From Acidobacteriota bacterium (GTDB lineage: Bacteria; Acidobacteriota; Terriglobia; Bryobacterales; Bryobacteraceae): 64,000 bases of DNA. Both the position numbers and the translations under genes were made by a program. The stretch spans positions 62,001-126,000 of the forward strand of contig JACTMJ010000026.1 in assembly GCA_014584705.1 (NCBI GenBank), given 5' to 3'. Under the pieces are notes generated by a model, which was given only the letters and a program-made list of their open reading frames with translations, ran no database searches and had not been told where the DNA came from. Numbering within the stretch: position 1 is the first letter of the stretch; every line of letters starts with the position of its first letter. Shown piece by piece: positions 9,560 to 20,299 of the stretch.

Positions 9560-9710
9560 TAAAGTAACCTCTAGTGTAGCAAAGGGGTTACAAGCGCTCC
9601 GGAGCTTTGGGGGACGCGCGGCGCACTTCGGCGGCCGGTGCTTCCACCGAAACAAACCTCGAACGAAAGTTCACAATCTTCAACCCGGCTTGCCGCTAGA
9701 ATCGAATACG

Positions 9711-10133
9711 ATGAGATCCATTCTTGACCTGTCCGCCGCCGGTTGGGACCGTCACCGCCGATGGATCGCCCTTGTATGGATAGTGCAGATCGTCCTTGCG
9801 GCTTACTTCTCGTTGTTGCCCGCCGCCAAACTGGGGGCGATGCCGGGCTCAGACAAGGCGTGGCACTTCGGAAGCTATCTCATTCTGGCTTTGCCGATTC
9901 CATTCTTGTGGAATGGGAAGACAAGGCTTTACACAGCCGCCGTTCTGCTGGCTCTCTACGGTGCTGGTCTCGAAGTTGCCCAACAGTACGTGCCCGGCCG
10001 CAGCTTCGAGTTGGCCGACATGTTGGCGAATTCGACGGGCGTCGCCTGCGGAGCCGCTCTCGCCGCATGGCTGCGCAGCGTGTTCTTCGCATTCCGATGG
10101 AACGCGGTCCCGGATTCCAATTCCACGCGATAG
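9711..10133 (+). CDS. VanZ-like membrane protein
   Basis: 140 aa from the ATG at 9711 (a start at 9690 is also open). Four hydrophobic segments and the motif SDKAWHFGSYLILAL, followed by GLEVAQQYVPGRSFELADMLANSTG, match the VanZ-like family. Members are integral membrane proteins; VanZ itself gives teicoplanin resistance, but most homologues have no known role. The gene stands alone, divergent from the hypothetical gene at 9559. Confidence 0.8.
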   Translation: MRSILDLSAAGWDRHRRWIALVWIVQIVLAAYFSLLPAAKLGAMPGSDKAWHFGSYLILALPIPFLWNGKTRLYTAAVLLALYGAGLEVAQQYVPGRSFELADMLANSTGVACGAALAAWLRSVFFAFRWNAVPDSNSTR

Positions 10134-10224
10134 CGGTCTCAATCCAGTCTGAACCGGCATTCGCCGTTTCCACTGGGGCTTCGCGAGAGTTGACCCTCCG
10201 GAGGGATTCCATTGCAGGCGGGAA

Positions 10225-10301
<77 letters not shown>

Positions 10302-10414
10302 ACTCCTCCCTATTGTACCTGTATGCCCGCCTTGAGCGTCGGCGATAATGAGGGAGGAGCGTCCTCCATCGGATGTGACGCGGCCATCACACCATGCCTC
10401 TCCCGTCCGCTTCC

Positions 10415-11545
10415 ATGATTGCCCGCCGCCACTTGCTAAGCGTCGCCGGCGCCGCCGCCGTGTCGTTCCTCGGCTGTCGCGGAAAGGCGCGGCCATTCGC
10501 CGGATTCGCGGCCATCGTGAAAGCGAACAGCCCTCTCGTTGCGCTGGTAGACCTCGCCGCTTTCACGCTCGTGAGCAAGATTGAGTTCGCGGCGCCGGTT
10601 TCCCAACTGCTATACGCGCCATCAACCCGGCTGCTCTATGCCGCAAGCGCGGCGGCGGGAGTGATCTTTGAATACGATTGGGCCGCCAAACGCCACACCC
10701 GCCAGGTGCGAGTGGGGGAAAGTCTGGCGGAGGCGCGATTTGATCCGAATGAGGCGTCCCTCTGGGTTTCGGTCGCCACGCCGCCCTCGCTCGTGAAGGT
10801 CCCGTTGCGGCAATTCACTCCGCATTCCCGGATTCCCCTGCCCGCAGCTCCGGTTTCCTTTGACGCCGCCAACTGGGAAGCGCGGCTCGCGGCAACGCTT
10901 GCGGGCGGAGGCATCGCTCTCGTGAACCATTCCGGCGTCAACAGCTCCGGCCCCGGGGATGCGATCGTGCTGCGTGGCTCGGAGCAGTTTGGGTTGGTGC
11001 GTTTCCGGTCCGACGGAAAGCAGGTTCTGGCGGCGAATCATACGGACCGTTCCATCTCCATCGTGCGCGCGGCCGATGCCCGGGCGCTGGTGGACTTGCC
11101 GGTCGCGATGGAGGCGCGCAATTTTTGCTTCAAGCCGGATGGCGGCCAGCTTTTTGTCACGGACGGTCAATCAGGCGGAGTGGCGATGATCTACCCTTAC
11201 ACAACCGAAGTGGACCGGGCCGTGCTGGCGGGAAAAAGCCCCGGAGCCATGGCTGCATGTGCCAACCCGCCTTATCTGCTCGTGGCAAACCGGGAATCGT
11301 CCGACATCACGATTCTTGATCTCGATTCGGGGAAGCTGGTGGCCATTGTTCCGGTCGGTGCGTCCCCGGCCTTCATCGCCATCACGCCGGATAATCAGTA
11401 TGCGCTTGCGCTCAATGCGGCATCCGGCGATATGGCGGTCATCCGGCTCAGCGCGGTGCGAAGCCGCCGGAACAAATCGGCGCCCCTGTTCACGATGATC
11501 CCGGTGGGCGAAGCTCCGGTGAGCCTTGCTGTCATCCCTGCCTGA
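10415..11545 (+). CDS. YncE/YVTN-type beta-propeller lipoprotein
   Basis: 376 aa from the ATG at 10415 (an ATG at 10394 is also in frame). The N-terminus MIARRHLLSVAGAAAVSFLGC reads as a lipoprotein signal with Cys in a LGC lipobox. The body repeats the seven-bladed YVTN propeller pattern, for example LVANRESSDITILDLDSGKLVAIVPVG and FIAITPDNQYALALN. Such surface propellers are usually of unknown binding function. It follows tRNA-Pro on the other strand and is convergent with the next gene. Confidence 0.72.
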   Translation: MIARRHLLSVAGAAAVSFLGCRGKARPFAGFAAIVKANSPLVALVDLAAFTLVSKIEFAAPVSQLLYAPSTRLLYAASAAAGVIFEYDWAAKRHTRQVRVGESLAEARFDPNEASLWVSVATPPSLVKVPLRQFTPHSRIPLPAAPVSFDAANWEARLAATLAGGGIALVNHSGVNSSGPGDAIVLRGSEQFGLVRFRSDGKQVLAANHTDRSISIVRAADARALVDLPVAMEARNFCFKPDGGQLFVTDGQSGGVAMIYPYTTEVDRAVLAGKSPGAMAACANPPYLLVANRESSDITILDLDSGKLVAIVPVGASPAFIAITPDNQYALALNAASGDMAVIRLSAVRSRRNKSAPLFTMIPVGEAPVSLAVIPA

Positions 11546-11566
11546 TTCCGGCCTGAAGGTCTTTGC

Positions 11567-12793
11567 TTAGCCTGCCACCGGTTTCTTCTTCGCGGGATCC
11601 CAGCGCATGTAGCGGCGCTGGCGGAAGCTGAGCGTCCCCAGTTCGCAGGCGACCACGGCGCGCAGCCCCAGGTCGGAATCGCAGTTCAGCTCTTCCCCGC
11701 GACGGATGGCGTTCATGAGGTTCTTGTGGTGGAGGTTCGTGTTCTCCGCGCCCACGCGGTCATAGTGGATGGGCTTCATCGAATCCCGCAGATGGCGTTC
11801 CGGCTCAATGTCGAAGCCCTCCCGCGTAAAGGTGAGCGTCGCTTTGCTGCCCCGAATCATGTGCCTAATCGGAGAGCCATTGGCCATGGAGGATACCAGG
11901 CTCACCGTAGGGCCATTGGGATAATCCAGCATGATGTTGAAGGTGTCGGGAATCTCGGCCTTGCTATCCCGGAAATGGTAGGTGCCGCCCACCCCCACCG
12001 CGTACTTCGGGAAACCCAGGTTCAACGCTTTGATGATGCGGGTGGCGCGGTGTACGAAGAGATCGCTGGAGATTCCGCTCGAATAGTCCCAGTAACGACG
12101 CCAGCGGAAGAAGCGGTCAGCGTCGTAGGGGCGCTGGGGCGCGGAGCCCAGCCAGGATTTCCAATCGATGTTCACGCCGGGCCTGGCGTCTTCGTCAATC
12201 GTATAGGCCCAGAAATCCCCCTCATTTGAGTAATTGCGCGAGTAATCGATCTGCGCCATGACGATGTCGCCGAGCGTGCCATCCTCGACGTACTTGCGCG
12301 CTGTAATGTAGCTTTGGTCGGATGTGCCTTGTACCCCCACCTGCAACTTCACATTGGCGGTTTTCAGCGCCTCCACGAGTTTGATTCCCTCGGCGCTGGT
12401 TTTGGTCATGGGCTTTTCGAGGTAAACATGCTTGCCTGCCCGAATCGCGTCCATCGCCACATCGAAATGCCGATGTTCGGGAGTGGCGATCAGCACGTAG
12501 TCAACGTCGGAGGAAGCCAGCAGATCCTGATGGCGCTGGTAAGTTTTCGCGCCCGTGATGTCCTTGGCGATATTCCTGCGCTTGTCGTAGAGATCGCAGA
12601 CGCCGGTGAACTCGAAGTTCTCGGCGTCTTTGATCTTCACTAACTGCTCCATGTGGCCCTGAGCCATGCCACCGCAGCCAACTACGCCCATACGGATTCG
12701 GTCATTGGCTCCAATCACCGCGGAATAACTCTTCGCGGTCCAGGCGGCGCTGGCGGCAGTGGCGGATAGGAAGGTTCTGCGTGAGACGTTCAT
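11567..12793 (-). CDS. Exported Gfo/Idh/MocA oxidoreductase (Tat substrate)
   Basis: 408 aa from the ATG at 12793, which places a twin-arginine signal (NVSRRTFLSATAASAAW) at the N-terminus; the frame open up to 13036 lacks this sense. The NAD-binding fold starts RMGVVGCGGMAQGHM, with EKP in YLEKPMTKTS and a long C-terminal domain typical of the exported subfamily (PYDADRFFRWRRYWDYSSGI). These enzymes oxidise or isomerise sugars with tightly bound NAD(P) in the periplasm. A second exported paralogue follows on the opposite strand at 13039, divergent, so the pair may share a promoter region. Confidence 0.85.
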   Translation of the reverse strand: MNVSRRTFLSATAASAAWTAKSYSAVIGANDRIRMGVVGCGGMAQGHMEQLVKIKDAENFEFTGVCDLYDKRRNIAKDITGAKTYQRHQDLLASSDVDYVLIATPEHRHFDVAMDAIRAGKHVYLEKPMTKTSAEGIKLVEALKTANVKLQVGVQGTSDQSYITARKYVEDGTLGDIVMAQIDYSRNYSNEGDFWAYTIDEDARPGVNIDWKSWLGSAPQRPYDADRFFRWRRYWDYSSGISSDLFVHRATRIIKALNLGFPKYAVGVGGTYHFRDSKAEIPDTFNIMLDYPNGPTVSLVSSMANGSPIRHMIRGSKATLTFTREGFDIEPERHLRDSMKPIHYDRVGAENTNLHHKNLMNAIRRGEELNCDSDLGLRAVVACELGTLSFRQRRYMRWDPAKKKPVAG

Positions 12794-13038
12794 GATTGAA
12801 GTGTGAAGACGTCCGTTGGGTCGCCAAAGGTTACGTGTTGCGGAGGTTCCGGTCTGAAATAGCCCCCCAGCGGTACTTCGTTTCAGGCCTCGCGAAAGGG
12901 CGAGAACGTCCGAGCGACCAGGCCTCTTGAGCGATACGGATGGTGTGGGCCGTGAAGTTGCGAAGGCAGGCGGATCGCGAGGGCCGGGGCTATGATACGG
13001 TAGCGCACAAGGACGTACCGCGCTCAGAAAGGCCACCC

Positions 13039-14328
13039 ATGCCGATGAACCGACGCCAATTTCTCACTTCCTCCGCGGCGCTCTCCGCCGTTGCCAGCCC
13101 CGGACTGTCGCTCGCGCCAACCGGCAAAACCTATTCGACCGCGCTGGTTGGAGCGGGCTGGTGGGGCGGCAACATCCTGGGTGAAGCGATGGCCGCGAAA
13201 CGTAGCAGGATTGTCGGGGTTTGCGATGTCGACGATCAGGCGCTCGATGCCACGCTCGCGAAGGTGAGGCAGCTCACGCCGGATAGCCCCCGCCGCTACA
13301 AGGATTTCCGCGAATTGATCGCCAAGGAGAAGCCGGAAATCGTCATCGTCGCCACGCCGGACCATTGGCATCCGCTGGTTGCCATCGCCGCGATGGAAGC
13401 GGGCGCGCATGTCTACGTCGAGAAGCCCATCAGCCACACGATTCGGGAAGGCCGGGCCATGGTCAATGCCGCCAGGGCGGCGAACCGGGTGGTGCAGGTT
13501 GGCACACACCGGCGCGTATCTCCGCACAATATCGAAGCGATCAAGTTCCTCCAGTCGGGCAAGGCGGGCAAGATTCACATGGTGCGCTGTTTTGTCCATT
13601 CCGGCGGGCGCGGCGGAGAACCGACGCCGAACAGCGAGCCACCCGTGGGGCTTGATTGGGACCTGTGGTGCGGGCCGGCACCGCTCAACCCCTACAACAA
13701 GGCGCTTCACCCCAAAGGCTTCCGCATGCATCTCGACTATGCGAACGGAGTGATTGGCGATTGGGGCATTCACTGGTTTGACCAGGTGCTGTGGTGGAGC
13801 GAGGAGAAGACGCCCAAGAGCGCCTATTCCGCGGGCGGGCGCTTCGTTGACCGGACCATGATGAACGCCCCGGACGCCCAGACGGCCACGTATCAGTTCA
13901 CGGACTTCATCCTCGAATGGGAGCACCGGCGCTTTGCCGGAAACGGAGCCGAGAAGCACCCGCTCGGAGCGTATTTCTACGGCACCGAAGGCACGATGCA
14001 TATTGGCTGGCAGGATGGATTTACGTTCTATCCCGTGAACCCGAAAGCGCAGACGGTCCACATGGAGCCGCAGCTCAACCTGCCGGATCGCCAGAACATC
14101 CGGGAACTGTGGGCGGATTTCCTTACCGCAATCGAAGCGAAACGCCGGCCGGTCTGCGATATCGAGTACGGCCATCAGGCCACGGTCATCTCGCTGCTCG
14201 GCAACCTCTCGCTGAAGCTGGGCCGCGGCGTGAAATGGGACGGCGCGAAGGAGGTTGTCCCCGGTGACCCTGAGGCGAACAAATTGCTGGCCAGAGCCTA
14301 CCGGGGCGAGTGGAAATATCCGGTTTGA
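13039..14328 (+). CDS. Exported Gfo/Idh/MocA oxidoreductase, second paralogue
   Basis: 429 aa from the ATG at 13039, with AGAAAGG 6 bases upstream. The signal region NRRQFLTSSAALSAVASPG looks like a Tat signal. The Rossmann motif is TALVGAGWWGGNILGEA, EKP lies in VYVEKPISHTI, and the conserved VGTHRRVSPHNIEAI and VIGDWGIHWFDQVLWW segments place it in the exported Gfo/Idh/MocA clade common in Planctomycetes and Acidobacteria. Sugar substrate unknown. It is divergent from the related gene at 12793 and convergent with typA, leaving only about 10 bases between stops. Confidence 0.85.
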   Translation: MPMNRRQFLTSSAALSAVASPGLSLAPTGKTYSTALVGAGWWGGNILGEAMAAKRSRIVGVCDVDDQALDATLAKVRQLTPDSPRRYKDFRELIAKEKPEIVIVATPDHWHPLVAIAAMEAGAHVYVEKPISHTIREGRAMVNAARAANRVVQVGTHRRVSPHNIEAIKFLQSGKAGKIHMVRCFVHSGGRGGEPTPNSEPPVGLDWDLWCGPAPLNPYNKALHPKGFRMHLDYANGVIGDWGIHWFDQVLWWSEEKTPKSAYSAGGRFVDRTMMNAPDAQTATYQFTDFILEWEHRRFAGNGAEKHPLGAYFYGTEGTMHIGWQDGFTFYPVNPKAQTVHMEPQLNLPDRQNIRELWADFLTAIEAKRRPVCDIEYGHQATVISLLGNLSLKLGRGVKWDGAKEVVPGDPEANKLLARAYRGEWKYPV

Positions 14329-14337
14329 CCGGGGCGG

Positions 14338-16152
14338 TTAGCGCTGGTTCGCTTTCAGGATTTTCTTGCGCAGGCGGATGGATTTCGGCGTGATCTCCAC
14401 CAGTTCGTCCTCCCGGATGAACTCGATGGCCTGCTCCAGGTTGAGCAGTTTCGGCGGCACGAGCCGGATGGCTTCGTCGGCGGAAGAGGCGCGCATATTC
14501 GTGAGCTTTTTCTCTTTAATGATGTTCACGTTGAGGTCGGCATCCCGGGCGTTCTCGCCTACAATCATGCCCTCGTAGACCTCCGTGCCCGGCTCAATGA
14601 AAAGCTCGCCGCGCTCCTGCAGATTCCACATCGCATAGGCGGTGGCTTTGCCGGCGCGGTCTGAGATCAATGAGCCCGTGGGCCGGATGGGAATCTCGCC
14701 CTGCCACTCGATCCAGCCGTGGAACAGCGAGTTCATGATTGCCGTGCCGCGCGTATCCGTAAGCACGTCGTTGCGCAGCCCGATCAGCCCGCGCGACGGC
14801 ACCAGGAACTCGACTCGCGCGCGCCCGGTGCCATTGTTCACCATCTTGGACATCTTGCCCTTGCGCTGGCCCATCTTCTCAATGATCACGCCCACATAAA
14901 CTTCCGGAAGGTCAATCAGCAATAGCTCGATGGGTTCCTTGCGGACGCCGTCTTCCACTTTCGTGACGATCTCCGGCTTTGCCGCCTGCAGTTCGTAGCC
15001 TTCCCGGCGCATTGACTCGATAAGAATCGCAAGCTGCAACTCCCCGCGCCCGAGCACCTTGAAGCTCTCCGGGCTGCCCGTGTCCTCGACGCGAATGGAA
15101 ACGTTCGTGAGCAATTCCTTGTCGAGCCGCTCGCGGAGCTTGCGCGAAGTGACGTGGACACCTTCGCGCCCGGCGAAGGGGGAATTGTTGACGCTGAAGG
15201 TCATCGCGATTGTCGGCTCATCGATCCGGATAGGCGGCAGCGGCTTCGGGTTCTCCGCCGAAGTGATCGTTTCGCCGATCTGGATTCCTTCCACGCCCGC
15301 GATGGCGAGGACGTCGCCCGTGAGCCCAAGCGTTTCGTCGATGCGGTTCAACCCCTCGAACGAATACATCTTGGTGATCTTCGTTTTCTCGAAGCTGCCG
15401 TCGAGTTTAGCGATGGAGACCTCGTCTCCGTGGCGCAGTGTTCCGGAAAACACGCGGCCGATGGCCATGCGGCCGAGGTAGTCGCTGTAGTCGAGATTCG
15501 CCACCAGAACCTGGAGGTTTGTCTCGGGGTCTCCGGTGGGCGCGGGAATGGTTTGAATGATCTGCTCGAAGAGCGGCTGTAGGTCTTTCGAATCGCCGTC
15601 GCGTTCGTGGTTTGCAACGCCATCCCGCCCGATGGCGTAAATCACGGGAAACTCCAGTTGCTCCTCCGTGGCGCCAAGGTCGATGAACAGGTCGTAGATT
15701 TCGTTGAGCACCTCGTCGATTCGCGCGTCCGGGCGGTCGATCTTGTTGACGACGACAATCTGCGGCAGGCGCGCTTCGAGCGCCTTGGAGAGCACATAGC
15801 GTGTCTGCGGAAGCGGGCCTTCGCTCGAATCCACCAGCAGAATCACGCCATCGACGATCTTCAGCGCGCGTTCCACTTCGCCGCCAAAATCACTGTGGCC
15901 CGGCGTATCGACGATGTTGATCTTGTACTCGTGGTAGCGAATGCCGGTGGTCTTCGAGAGGATCGTGATGCCGCGTTCCCGTTCGAGGGCGTTCGAATCC
16001 ATCATGCGTTCTTCGACCGCCTGATTGGCCCGGAATAGGCCGCTCTGTTTGAGCATGGCGTCGACGAGGGTTGTCTTGCCGTGGTCGACGTGCGCGACGA
16101 TGGCGAGATTGCGAGTCTGGAGTGGGGTACGCGTAGGACTGCCGTTGGACAT
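14338..16152 (-). CDS. typA: Ribosome-associated translational GTPase TypA/BipA
   Basis: 604 aa, the usual TypA length. GTPase motifs are G1 AHVDHGKTT (about residues 20-28), G2 within RERGITI, G3 DTPGHSDFG and G4 [12 protein letters not shown]-like domains follow, and the BipA-specific C-terminal domain has [16 protein letters not shown] and [12 protein letters not shown]. It binds the 70S ribosome and supports 50S assembly and growth under stress or cold. No signal peptide. The gene is monocistronic as far as seen, transcribed from the region upstream at 16153-16427. Confidence 0.96.
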   Translation of the reverse strand: MSNGSPTRTPLQTRNLAIVAHVDHGKTTLVDAMLKQSGLFRANQAVEERMMDSNALERERGITILSKTTGIRYHEYKINIVDTPGHSDFGGEVERALKIVDGVILLVDSSEGPLPQTRYVLSKALEARLPQIVVVNKIDRPDARIDEVLNEIYDLFIDLGATEEQLEFPVIYAIGRDGVANHERDGDSKDLQPLFEQIIQTIPAPTGDPETNLQVLVANLDYSDYLGRMAIGRVFSGTLRHGDEVSIAKLDGSFEKTKITKMYSFEGLNRIDETLGLTGDVLAIAGVEGIQIGETITSAENPKPLPPIRIDEPTIAMTFSVNNSPFAGREGVHVTSRKLRERLDKELLTNVSIRVEDTGSPESFKVLGRGELQLAILIESMRREGYELQAAKPEIVTKVEDGVRKEPIELLLIDLPEVYVGVIIEKMGQRKGKMSKMVNNGTGRARVEFLVPSRGLIGLRNDVLTDTRGTAIMNSLFHGWIEWQGEIPIRPTGSLISDRAGKATAYAMWNLQERGELFIEPGTEVYEGMIVGENARDADLNVNIIKEKKLTNMRASSADEAIRLVPPKLLNLEQAIEFIREDELVEITPKSIRLRKKILKANQR

Positions 16153-16331
16153 AGATTGGGTGCTTGCCTGAATGCTGAAAAATCGAAGCGATTGATGTCA
16201 GATTGAAACCACGAAGCCGGGGTGTTGGCGGACGGCGAGGAATTTGGAATTCGCCGAAAGACGGCTTGCGCCGAGGATCCGGTTGGAGGCTCTGTGCTTC
16301 TATTGTAACGCGCAATCGGGCGCTTGGCATG

Positions 16332-16350
16332 GAAGGCGCGGTGCGCCTTC
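16332..16350 (-). terminator. Perfect hairpin downstream of asnS
   Basis: An 8-bp inverted repeat, GAAGGCGC/GCGCCTTC with a 3-base loop, sits about 78 bases beyond the asnS stop codon on the minus strand. It could stop or stabilise the asnS transcript. There is no T-run, so the call is tentative. Confidence 0.45.
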
Positions 16351-16427
16351 GGGCGCGGAGCCGCCTGCTTCGGGCCAGTCTGAAACGCCCGGGACCGCCG
16401 GAGAACCTGCCCGAAGGCAGAGAAGCT

Positions 16428-17750
16428 TCAGGGTTTCGTGCGATACAGCATTCGCGGGAACGCGATCGTTTCGCGCACGTGTTCGAGGCCGCAGATCCAG
16501 GCGACGCAGCGTTCGATGCCCATTCCGAAGCCTCCGTGGGGAACCGCGCCATAGCGGCGCAGGTCCATGTACCAGTCGAACGGTTCCTGCGGCAGATTGT
16601 GCTCACGCAGGCGCGACATCAACAGGTCCAGATCGTGAATGCGCTCGCCCCCGCCGATGATCTCGCCATACCCTTCCGGCGCCAGCACGTCCACGCCGAG
16701 CGCCACTTCCGGGCGTACCGGATCCGGCTGCATGTAGAAGGCCTTGATGGCGGTGGGGAAACGGTCCACCATGATCGGGCGGTCTTGAGACTCCGTGAGA
16801 ATGGTCTCGTCCGTGCCTCCGAAATCGCTTCCCCATTCGATCTCGCTACCCTTGGCCTGAAGGATCTTGACGGCTTCGTCGTAACTCATGCGAGGGAAGG
16901 GCGGCACGCAGGCTTCGAGCTTTGCGGTGTCGCGCTCCAGCACCTTCAGTTCTTCACGTTTCTTATCCAGCACGCGGCTCACGACGCTGCAGACAAAGCG
17001 CTCGGCAAGCTGCTTCACGTCTTCAATGGTGGCGTAGGCCATCTCCGGCTCCACCATCCAGAACTCGGTGAGGTGGCGGCGCGTCTTTGACTTCTCCGCG
17101 CGGAAGGTGGGGCCGAAGCAATAGGTCTTGCCGAATGCCATCGCCGTGGCTTCGTTATAGAGCTGTCCGGACTGGGTGAGGTAGACCTTCTCGTCCTCAA
17201 AATAATCTACTTCAAACAGAGTGGTCGTGCCCTCGCAGGAAGCGGGCGTAAAGATGGGGCAATCCACGAGGGTGAAGCCGTTGTCGTCAAAGAAATCGCG
17301 AACGGCGCGGACCACCTCATGGCGCACGCGGAGGATGGCATGCTGGCGTTTGCTTCGCAGCCAGAGGTGCCGGTTATCCATCAGGAATTCGATGCCGTGC
17401 TCTTTCGGCGTAATCGGATAAGGCTGAGATTCCGGCACGCGCTGCAGCACTTCAACGGACTGAATATCCATTTCATAGCCGCCCATGGCGCGCTCTTCCG
17501 CGCGGATCTTTCCGGTGAGCACCAGCGAAGATTCCTGCGTCAGATGCTTGAGCGTCTCGAAGGTTTCCTCGGGCAGTTCCGCCTTCACGCCCACGCACTG
17601 CATCATGCCGCTGCCATCGCGCAGGATTGGAAAAACGATCTTGCCGGACTTGCGCAAATTGTACAGCCAGCCGGCGATGGAAACCGTCTCGCCGGCGTGT
17701 GCCGCGGCGTCCTCAATCCGAATACGCGGAGCGGCGGTGGAATCGCTCAT
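16428..17750 (-). CDS. asnS: Asparaginyl-tRNA synthetase
   Basis: 440 aa, typical for bacterial AsnRS. An N-terminal OB-fold anticodon-binding domain (about residues 15-110, with [18 protein letters not shown]) is followed by a class II catalytic core. Motif 2 is seen as [16 protein letters not shown] and motif 3 as [15 protein letters not shown]. Insertions typical of AspRS are absent, and the extended C-terminal core fits AsnRS. It charges tRNA-Asn in the cytoplasm. The stop of the isomerase gene at 17747 overlaps its start by 4 bases, so the two are translationally coupled on the minus strand. Confidence 0.93.
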   Translation of the reverse strand: MSDSTAAPRIRIEDAAAHAGETVSIAGWLYNLRKSGKIVFPILRDGSGMMQCVGVKAELPEETFETLKHLTQESSLVLTGKIRAEERAMGGYEMDIQSVEVLQRVPESQPYPITPKEHGIEFLMDNRHLWLRSKRQHAILRVRHEVVRAVRDFFDDNGFTLVDCPIFTPASCEGTTTLFEVDYFEDEKVYLTQSGQLYNEATAMAFGKTYCFGPTFRAEKSKTRRHLTEFWMVEPEMAYATIEDVKQLAERFVCSVVSRVLDKKREELKVLERDTAKLEACVPPFPRMSYDEAVKILQAKGSEIEWGSDFGGTDETILTESQDRPIMVDRFPTAIKAFYMQPDPVRPEVALGVDVLAPEGYGEIIGGGERIHDLDLLMSRLREHNLPQEPFDWYMDLRRYGAVPHGGFGMGIERCVAWICGLEHVRETIAFPRMLYRTKP

Positions 17751-18583
17751 GATTGCTTCTCCAGGTTCTCGAATACTTCCTTCACCCGATCAAGCGGTTC
17801 GTTCATCGCGGGATCTTCCTTTAGCTCAAGCAGCAGCGGAACGCTCTCCGGCAAGGTTCGCAAGCGTTTCATCGTCCGCTCCCAATTCACCGTCCCCCCG
17901 CTGTGAACCATCGGGAAAAGGTGCCTGTCGTCCGTGCCGTTGTTGTCGTGGACGTGCAGAGAGCGGATCCGGTCCTCGAGCAGATCGAACGCCTCGTCGA
18001 AGCCCTCCATCATATTGGCGTGGCCGACGTCCAGACAAACACCCAGATTCAGGTGAGTCGCGTGAAAGAACTCGACGATCTTCTTCGCGCTTGAAAGTGC
18101 GTTGGGAATGTTTTCCACCAGCACTTCCACGCCGCGTTGACGCGCGAAACTCTTCAGTTCATCCAGGGAGTCAAAGGCCGCATCCACCTTTTGCATGCTC
18201 CATTCGTCGTCGAAGCCGACGCCGATGTGCTGGATGGCGTAGGTGAAAGGAATCGAATCCGCCAGATCGAGCGCTCGCTTCACTTCATCCACCGCGGCGA
18301 TACGATTCGCCCTGGACGGGCTGGCGATGTCGATGATCGAACGTGGCCCGGACTTGCCCCAGCAATCGTCGCTGAACATCGGCATGTGGATGGAGTGAAC
18401 GGTCAGCGGCACATCTTTCAGGAACAGCGCCACCTCGCGAACCTGATCGTCGTTGCGGTAATCAAGGTGCTGCCGCGCGCAGAACAATTCCACCAGATTC
18501 ACACCCGCGTTCAGAATCTTGTCGAGCAGCGCGGTGCTGAGCCGTTGGTTGACGAAGAGGTGGGTGGAAATGGCGTGACGCAT
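17747..18583 (-). CDS. Sugar phosphate isomerase/epimerase (xylose isomerase-like TIM barrel)
   Basis: 278 aa, AP endonuclease-2/xylose isomerase-like TIM barrel. Landmarks are [16 protein letters not shown] (metal-binding Glu), [14 protein letters not shown] (Asp and His), [16 protein letters not shown] (His and Asp) and [11 protein letters not shown]. These are the four-ligand pattern of the family, which acts on sugars, ketose phosphates or inositols. No signal peptide. It overlaps asnS by 4 bases at its 3' end and probably shares its transcript. The substrate is not deducible. Confidence 0.8.
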   Translation of the reverse strand: MRHAISTHLFVNQRLSTALLDKILNAGVNLVELFCARQHLDYRNDDQVREVALFLKDVPLTVHSIHMPMFSDDCWGKSGPRSIIDIASPSRANRIAAVDEVKRALDLADSIPFTYAIQHIGVGFDDEWSMQKVDAAFDSLDELKSFARQRGVEVLVENIPNALSSAKKIVEFFHATHLNLGVCLDVGHANMMEGFDEAFDLLEDRIRSLHVHDNNGTDDRHLFPMVHSGGTVNWERTMKRLRTLPESVPLLLELKEDPAMNEPLDRVKEVFENLEKQS

Positions 18584-18654
18584 ACGGTGAAACCGGTCAA
18601 ATTCGAATGCCCGCTTGAAGTCTCAGGATACCCCACGCGCTTTGCGCGGACCGG

Positions 18655-19575
18655 CTAGCGTTCCCGCGGATCGGCTGCCTGTTCGGGAGCCTCCCACCGG
18701 GGAGACTCTCCCGCGAAGAACTCGCCTAGCCGCGCGCTCGCAAAACGCAGCCCGACGAAGAACTCGCCGAACAATCCGTAGACGGCGCTTACCTCGTCGA
18801 AGCGCATTTCATAGATCAGTTTCTTGAACACAATGGGGTCGTCGGCAAACAGATCCACGCCCCACTCCCACTTGTCGAAACCGATGGAGCCGGAGATGAT
18901 CTGCTTCACGACTCCCCCGTAGCGGCGGCCGATCATTCCATGGTCGTGCATCATGCGCTGTCGCTCCGCGAGCGGCACGGTGTACCAGTTCTTCGCTTCG
19001 CCGCGATAGCGGTCCATTGGATAGAAGCAGCAGTAGCGGTTGGAAGGTACTTTCGGCCAAAGACGGGGCTCCATGGCCTTCCGCTGGCGCTCCAATGTTT
19101 CCTCAACGCCCTCGTTCCATTCGGGCGAATACGGCGCAAAGCCCTTCTCCGTGAATTCCGCGTGCATCTTTGTCGTGGACGCATAGAGGCCAAGCTCCAC
19201 TACCGAAAGATAGGAGTGCGTGATCTCGAAGTAGTCGCGCAAGCGCAGCGCGTTGAGACGCATCTCCGCGGCGTTCAGTTCGTCGAAGCTGTTGCGAAAA
19301 TGCACCAGCATCAGATCTCCCTTGTGCCCGAGCAGGGAAAAGACGGCGCTGAATCCGGTGGCCTCCATCGCTTCGAGGGCGGCGGTTGCTTCCGAGATCA
19401 CCGCTTTCTGTTCCGGCTGTGACAGTGCATGCCACTTCTCCCAGCGGACGGTGAGCATCTGATGCAGCATCGCGGCGCCATCGAGCGTATAGGGGACTTC
19501 AGGCATCGCGACATCGCTTTGTTCCCGCGCGGGGCGAAGAGAGGCAGGGGTATCGGTTGGTGTGCTCATCCTCAT
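18655..19575 (-). CDS. chdC: Coproheme decarboxylase (HemQ/ChdC)
   Basis: 306 aa, chlorite dismutase fold. The Firmicutes/Actinobacteria-type coproheme decarboxylase active site can be aligned: Tyr185 in YPMDR corresponds to the catalytic Tyr, and His212 in MMHDHGMIG, 27 residues later, corresponds to the axial heme ligand. The chlorite dismutase distal Arg pattern is not evident. It removes two propionates from coproheme III with peroxide to make heme b in the cytoplasm. Its presence implies the coproporphyrin-dependent heme pathway. An N-terminal 25-residue extension is disordered-looking, and the first of two ATGs (19575) is used here. Confidence 0.9.
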   Translation of the reverse strand: MRMSTPTDTPASLRPAREQSDVAMPEVPYTLDGAAMLHQMLTVRWEKWHALSQPEQKAVISEATAALEAMEATGFSAVFSLLGHKGDLMLVHFRNSFDELNAAEMRLNALRLRDYFEITHSYLSVVELGLYASTTKMHAEFTEKGFAPYSPEWNEGVEETLERQRKAMEPRLWPKVPSNRYCCFYPMDRYRGEAKNWYTVPLAERQRMMHDHGMIGRRYGGVVKQIISGSIGFDKWEWGVDLFADDPIVFKKLIYEMRFDEVSAVYGLFGEFFVGLRFASARLGEFFAGESPRWEAPEQAADPRER

Positions 19576-19638
19576 TTCAGTGTATCGGCTGCTATCCCAA
19601 ACTCGAAGCCGTTGTGTTGTAGAGTTCTTCTGAGGGAC

Positions 19639-20259
19639 ATGCCGAAACAGGGTACACGTGACCGGACGAACGAGGCGGTCTCGGCCGCGCCCCAGCCGTC
19701 AGTAGGCGCTGTGTTCGGTGAAATGCTTCGTCACCCGGGCCACCATTTCGTTACCCAATGGAACTGGAAATCCGCCCTCACGAGCGCGTTGATGCGGGGC
19801 ATCCTTTTCTTTGCCACCAACGTCACGGCGGGCTTCCGGGCGGCATCGTGGGCGCTGCTGCTGCAGTTCGCGTTTCGCGCCACCACATCCGGCTTCTGGG
19901 GTGCTTTTATTCAGGCGATGCGGCATGCTCAGCCACGCTGGCTGGCGGGTCTGGTGGTGGGCGTGGGCCTGTCCACCGTGGTGCATAGTCTCGAGTTGCT
20001 GGTTCACTGGCTGGGCGGCACGCCGGAACTCAAGCGCAGCGTTATGGTCTCTATCGCCTTCACGGTGGTCTCCAGCCTATTCAACCTGTACATCATGCAG
20101 CGCAACGCCTTGCTGGTGGGCGAGCATGCGCAATCCCTGGCAAAAGATATGGCGGCGATGCCCAGGCTGATTGCCGGTTTTCTGGCGTGGCCCTTCACCT
20201 TGCTGTATCGCGCGTTTCGTCCCGCGGAAGCGCCTTCTTCGGGGGGAGAAGGTTTATGA
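19639..20259 (+). CDS. Multi-pass membrane protein of unknown function
   Basis: 206 aa from the ATG at 19639, with GAGGGA directly upstream at a suitable distance; the longer open frame reaching back to 19429 overlaps the chdC gene. Several hydrophobic segments are visible: LMRGILFFATNVTAGF, AASWALLLQFAF, WLAGLVVGVGLSTVVHSLELL and SIAFTVVSSLFNLYIM. No family recognised. It is divergent from chdC and convergent with the YqeY-like gene. Confidence 0.62.
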   Translation: MPKQGTRDRTNEAVSAAPQPSVGAVFGEMLRHPGHHFVTQWNWKSALTSALMRGILFFATNVTAGFRAASWALLLQFAFRATTSGFWGAFIQAMRHAQPRWLAGLVVGVGLSTVVHSLELLVHWLGGTPELKRSVMVSIAFTVVSSLFNLYIMQRNALLVGEHAQSLAKDMAAMPRLIAGFLAWPFTLLYRAFRPAEAPSSGGEGL

Positions 20260-20299
20260 ATGCGACGGCGCGAGAGGCCGGCTGGAGGCCCGGACGCGT